A stretch of DNA of 8,821 nucleotides from Ruminococcus flavefaciens (GTDB taxonomy: Bacteria > Bacillota > Clostridia > Oscillospirales > Ruminococcaceae), in the NCBI GenBank assembly GCA_002348905.1, contig DEBW01000064.1, forward strand, positions 3,110 to 11,930, written 5' to 3'. The notes under the pieces are model-generated. The model was given only the letters and a program-made list of their open reading frames with translations, searched no databases and was not told where the DNA came from. A program made the position numbers and the translations under genes. Shown piece after piece: positions 6,124 through 8,821 of the stretch. Within the stretch, counting starts at the first letter, position 1. Every line of letters starts with the position of its first letter.

Positions 6124-7121
6124 TAGTCAAGTTCGACCTCCTGAGTGTCGGTTATCTCGTGAGCATCGTTGAATACGAGCTTTTCACGTTTAACGAGTTT
6201 TTCTTCGCCGTCAGGATATTCATAGTAGTCTATGAGGATATCCCACGGGTCAGCAGATGCGTTGTACTGCTTCTGCATTTTTCTGAGTGCAGGCTTTTCG
6301 CCGTCCCAGCCGTAGGTACGCTCTTCGTATTCAACAGAGTCTTTCTTATCGAGGATCGTGAAGGTATAATCAGTCTTGCTGACATTTATAAGCTTCTTTA
6401 TATCCTTCATTTCTTCCCATTCAACGTACTTCTTTTCCTCTGCATCGTAGCGGTAATATACGCCGGATACGGAGTCCTTTGAGATCTCTGTAGGGATAAA
6501 GATATCATTTACACTGTCGCCGTTGAAATCGAAGATAGTGATGAGGGATTCCTGAGTTATCTCGTTTGTTTCATATACATTGAGCATAGCCTTAGTGTCA
6601 GCTTCGATAGTGTGCATATTCTCGCCGTCGATAAATACGTCAACGCCGTCCTTTTTAACTTCGCATACGATATTGTCCTTTGATACTATCTTAGGATCGT
6701 TATCCTGAGCGGAGGTCGTAGTAGTAACGGTAGTTGATGTAAGTGTAGTCTGCACAGGAGCATTTCCTGTTATTTTAGTAGTAGTTGCAGGAGCAGCGGC
6801 GGTTTTAGCAGCTGTTCTTACAGTAGCCGGTGCAGCGGCAGTCTGACGGGTAACAGCAGGAGAAGATCTGCGTACAAGCTGAGCATTTGCAGTAGAAGTT
6901 GTAGTTCCAGAGCTTTTGGTTTCTTTAGTATTTTCAGTAGTTTGTTTGCTTTCAGTTTTGACAGTAGTTTCAGATTCGTCCTTGTCAGCGGCAGCAGTAA
7001 TCTTAGTAGTTTCAGATGCAGTTATTTCAACAGGGGATGAATCAACAGGAGCGGTATCAACTCGTCCGCAGCCTGTCAGCATACCAAGACATATCACAGC
7101 AGCTATCACAGATCTTTTCAT
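6123..7121 (-). CDS. Surface lipoprotein with long Thr/Ala-rich linker and calcium-loop domain
   Basis: 332-residue predicted lipoprotein of unknown function. The signal peptide ends in lipobox LTGC with acceptor Cys18. Residues ~22-140 are low complexity, rich in Thr, Ser, Ala, Lys and Glu, and include two copies of TAAAPAT 13 residues apart (94-100 and 107-113). This is probably an extended stalk through the cell wall, possibly glycosylated (inference). The C-terminal domain (~145-332) carries D198-F-N200-G-D202-S-V-N-D206 followed by IFIP, an FG-GAP-like calcium loop. Its Tyr, Lys and Asp-rich remainder parallels the lipoprotein at 3712-4437. The start is supported by GAGGTGA (7132-7126). 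The upstream gap contains a terminator hairpin, so expression depends on readthrough from secA or on a promoter not recognised here. Confidence 0.85.
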   Translation of the reverse strand: MKRSVIAAVICLGMLTGCGRVDTAPVDSSPVEITASETTKITAAADKDESETTVKTESKQTTENTKETKSSGTTTSTANAQLVRRSSPAVTRQTAAAPATVRTAAKTAAAPATTTKITGNAPVQTTLTSTTVTTTTSAQDNDPKIVSKDNIVCEVKKDGVDVFIDGENMHTIEADTKAMLNVYETNEITQESLITIFDFNGDSVNDIFIPTEISKDSVSGVYYRYDAEEKKYVEWEEMKDIKKLINVSKTDYTFTILDKKDSVEYEERTYGWDGEKPALRKMQKQYNASADPWDILIDYYEYPDGEEKLVKREKLVFNDAHEITDTQEVELD

Positions 7122-7125
7122 AAAA

Positions 7126-7132
7126 TCACCTC
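7126..7132 (-). promoter_or_regulatory. Ribosome binding site close to a terminator hairpin
   Basis: GAGGTGA on the minus strand, four bases before the ATG at 7121. Only about 8 bases separate it from the hairpin base at 7141, so a ribosome loaded here would touch the hairpin's 3' flank. Confidence 0.7.
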
Positions 7133-7136
7133 ATGT

Positions 7137-7162
7137 TAAAAGGGCGACTGTGCAGCCGCCCT
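7137..7162 (-). terminator. Intrinsic terminator or attenuator between secA and the lipoprotein operon
   Basis: Near-perfect inverted repeat, AGGGCGACTG (7141-7150) against CAGCCGCCCT (7153-7162) with one G-T type wobble. On the minus strand it is followed by a short TTTTAA tract. It lies 12 bp after the secA stop and 19 bp before the next start codon. The U-tract is only four residues, so partial readthrough is plausible, which would let secA be expressed at a higher level than the downstream genes. Confidence 0.75.
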
Positions 7163-7174
7163 ATATTTTGTGGA

Positions 7175-8821
7175 TTACTTATTCTCTTCCTTGAGCTTGC
7201 AGCACTTCTTGTACTTCTTGCCGCTTCCGCAAGGGCATGGGTCGTTATCGCCGACCTTGTTAGCGGAACGTGCTGGTTCTGAGAAGCTGCCGTCGCCTGA
7301 ACCTGCATTAGGAGCATCAGGCTTAGCTACCTGCTCACGCTCAGGAGCTTCGTGCTTCTGGAGCTTTACAGTAAGGAGAGCACGTACAGTATCCTCACGT
7401 ATGGATTCTACCATAGCGTCGAACATCTCAAAGCCTTCATATCTGTACTCGATAACAGGGTTTCTCTGACCATAAGAACGGAGACCGATACCCTTCTTGA
7501 GTTCTTCCATATCGTCGATATGAGCCATCCACTTTGTATCAACAGTCTTGAGGAGGATAACACGTTCAAGCTCACGGATTATCTCGCTGCCGTATTCCTC
7601 TTCCTTTTCCTGATATATCTCACCGCACTTCTCGTTGAGAGCACTGATTATCTGCTCCTTTGTAACGCTCTGAAGCTCTTCCTCAGTGAAGGTAAGGTCT
7701 TCATTGTCGATGAGCCAGCCGAGGAAATATTCTTTAAGACCGATGATGTTCCACTCGTCACGGTTGTCCTCGTCAACGAGGTAGTTGTTAACGGTAGTAG
7801 TGATGAGGTCTTCCATCATCTTGAGGATATCCTTGTGGAGGTCTTCACCGTCAAGAACCTGTGAACGCTGCTTGTAGATTATCTCACGCTGAGTGTTCAT
7901 AACGTCATCGTAGCTGAGGACGTTCTTTCTTATGCTGAAGTTTCTGCCCTCGACCTTTTTCTGTGAGGACTCGATTATCTTTGTGAGGGACTTGCTCTCG
8001 ATAGGCATAGTCTCGTCAACGTTGAGCATCTTCATCATGCTTTCAAGACGGTCACCGGCGAATATACGCATAAGGTCGTCTTCTACTGAGAGGAAGAAGC
8101 AGCTTTCACCGTCATCACCCTGACGGCCGGAACGTCCACGAAGCTGATTGTCGATACGTCTTGACTCGTGACGCTCAGTACCGAGGATGTAAAGACCGCC
8201 TGCTTCTCTTACAGCAACAGCCTTTTCCTTTACCTCAGCATTGAACTTGTCGTAGAGTTCACGGTATTCCTTTCTTGCTGCGAGAACAGCCTGATCGTCA
8301 GTATCAGCGTAGCCGATAGCAGCAGAGATAAGGTCTTCATCTATGCCACGCTTTCTCATTTCAGCTCTTGCGAGGAACTCAGCATTACCGCCGAGCATGA
8401 TATCAGTACCACGTCCAGCCATATTTGTAGCGATAGTAACAGCGCCGAACTTACCAGCCTGAGCAACTATCTCAGCTTCCTTGGCGTGGTGTTTAGCGTT
8501 GAGGACTTCGTGCTTTACGCCTCTTCTCTTGAGCATAGCAGAGAGAAGCTCTGATTTTTCGATAGATACAGTACCAACGAGGATAGGCTGACCTTTTTCG
8601 TGGCACTCGATTATCTTTTCTATGATAGCAGCATACTTACCCTTTTCAGTGCTGTATACCTGATCGTTATGGTCGATACGGATAACAGGTCTGTTGGTAG
8701 GTATAGCGATAACGTCGAGTTTGTAGATCTCCTTGAACTCGTCCTCTTCTGTCATAGCAGTACCGGTCATACCGGAGAGCTTGTTATAAAGACGGAAGAA
8801 GTTCTGGAAAGTGATAGTAGC
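7175..8821 (-). CDS. secA: Preprotein translocase ATPase SecA, C-terminal part
   Basis: SecA is the cytoplasmic ATPase that drives unfolded preproteins through SecYEG. The frame is open to the window edge and 548 C-terminal residues are visible, beginning in the signature TFQNFFRLYNKLSGMTGTA. The second nucleotide-binding domain shows NMAGRGTDI (133-141) and the arginine-finger motif QLRGRSGRQGD (226-236). The helical scaffold and wing follow, including WMAHIDDMEELKKGIGLRSY. After a Gly/Ser/Ala linker, the extreme C-terminus has the zinc-binding CPCGSGKKYKKCC (Cys529, 531, 540, 541), which binds SecB in proteobacteria and ribosomes or lipids elsewhere. The last ligand is Cys in place of the His of E. 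coli, a common Firmicutes variant. A terminator follows 12 bp downstream. The partner domains upstream are cut off by the window edge. Confidence 0.98.
   Translation of the reverse strand, partial: ATITFQNFFRLYNKLSGMTGTAMTEEDEFKEIYKLDVIAIPTNRPVIRIDHNDQVYSTEKGKYAAIIEKIIECHEKGQPILVGTVSIEKSELLSAMLKRRGVKHEVLNAKHHAKEAEIVAQAGKFGAVTIATNMAGRGTDIMLGGNAEFLARAEMRKRGIDEDLISAAIGYADTDDQAVLAARKEYRELYDKFNAEVKEKAVAVREAGGLYILGTERHESRRIDNQLRGRSGRQGDDGESCFFLSVEDDLMRIFAGDRLESMMKMLNVDETMPIESKSLTKIIESSQKKVEGRNFSIRKNVLSYDDVMNTQREIIYKQRSQVLDGEDLHKDILKMMEDLITTTVNNYLVDEDNRDEWNIIGLKEYFLGWLIDNEDLTFTEEELQSVTKEQIISALNEKCGEIYQEKEEEYGSEIIRELERVILLKTVDTKWMAHIDDMEELKKGIGLRSYGQRNPVIEYRYEGFEMFDAMVESIREDTVRALLTVKLQKHEAPEREQVAKPDAPNAGSGDGSFSEPARSANKVGDNDPCPCGSGKKYKKCCKLKEENK

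Noticed and set aside
7352..7864. Plus-strand open frame of 170 codons antisense to secA
   Set aside because: secA is conserved along this whole stretch, so the antisense frame is a by-product of its codon use.
1..8821. CRISPR array, mobile element, toxin-antitoxin or other defence system
   Set aside because: No regularly spaced direct repeats, transposase or integrase motifs, or small paired toxin-antitoxin genes were seen; the genes here are housekeeping, secreted-enzyme and lipoprotein genes.

Overview
The window looks like chromosome from an anaerobic, fibre-degrading member of the Firmicutes, most likely a cellulosome-bearing Ruminococcus (R. flavefaciens-like). This rests on a galactanase carrying a ricin-type lectin domain and a type I dockerin, on strong AGGAGG-type ribosome binding sites, on moderate GC, and on several small lipoproteins with Thr/Ala/Glu-rich linkers. 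The species assignment is inference.

Layout. Positions 2-1069 (+) hold the 3' end of a secreted, dockerin-bearing family 53 endo-beta-1,4-galactanase. It converges on a minus-strand block across a 146-bp gap that holds a palindromic element and a strong terminator. Positions 1216-2289 (-) hold a DUF4349-type membrane lipoprotein gene. It has its own sigma-A-like promoter and is interrupted by one in-frame TAA, with no frameshift. Positions 2455-8821 (-) form a tight co-directional series, in transcription order: secA (5' end beyond the window), an intergenic hairpin terminator, a Thr-rich lipoprotein, a SAM methyltransferase, hslO (Hsp33), a second lipoprotein and hflX, followed by a terminator. 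Junctions after the secA terminator are 24 bp or less: TAATG overlap, 24 bp, 0 bp (TAAATG) and 9 bp. The five genes downstream of secA therefore look like one transcription unit with translational coupling.

How the genes relate. secA (protein export motor), hslO (redox-activated holdase chaperone) and hflX (ribosome-associated GTPase) are housekeeping or stress-response functions in export, proteostasis and translation. The two lipoproteins in the same unit are both unassigned but appear to be distant paralogues. They share a D-F-N-x-D-x-x-N-D-I-F-I-P motif resembling FG-GAP/EF-hand calcium loops, followed by a similar C-terminal layout. This pair, the terminator placed only 16 bp upstream of the first lipoprotein start, and the cleanly interrupted DUF4349 gene are the items most worth a second look. 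I see no CRISPR array, tRNA, rRNA, insertion sequence, integrase or defence system. Apart from those items the window reads as an ordinary core-genome region.
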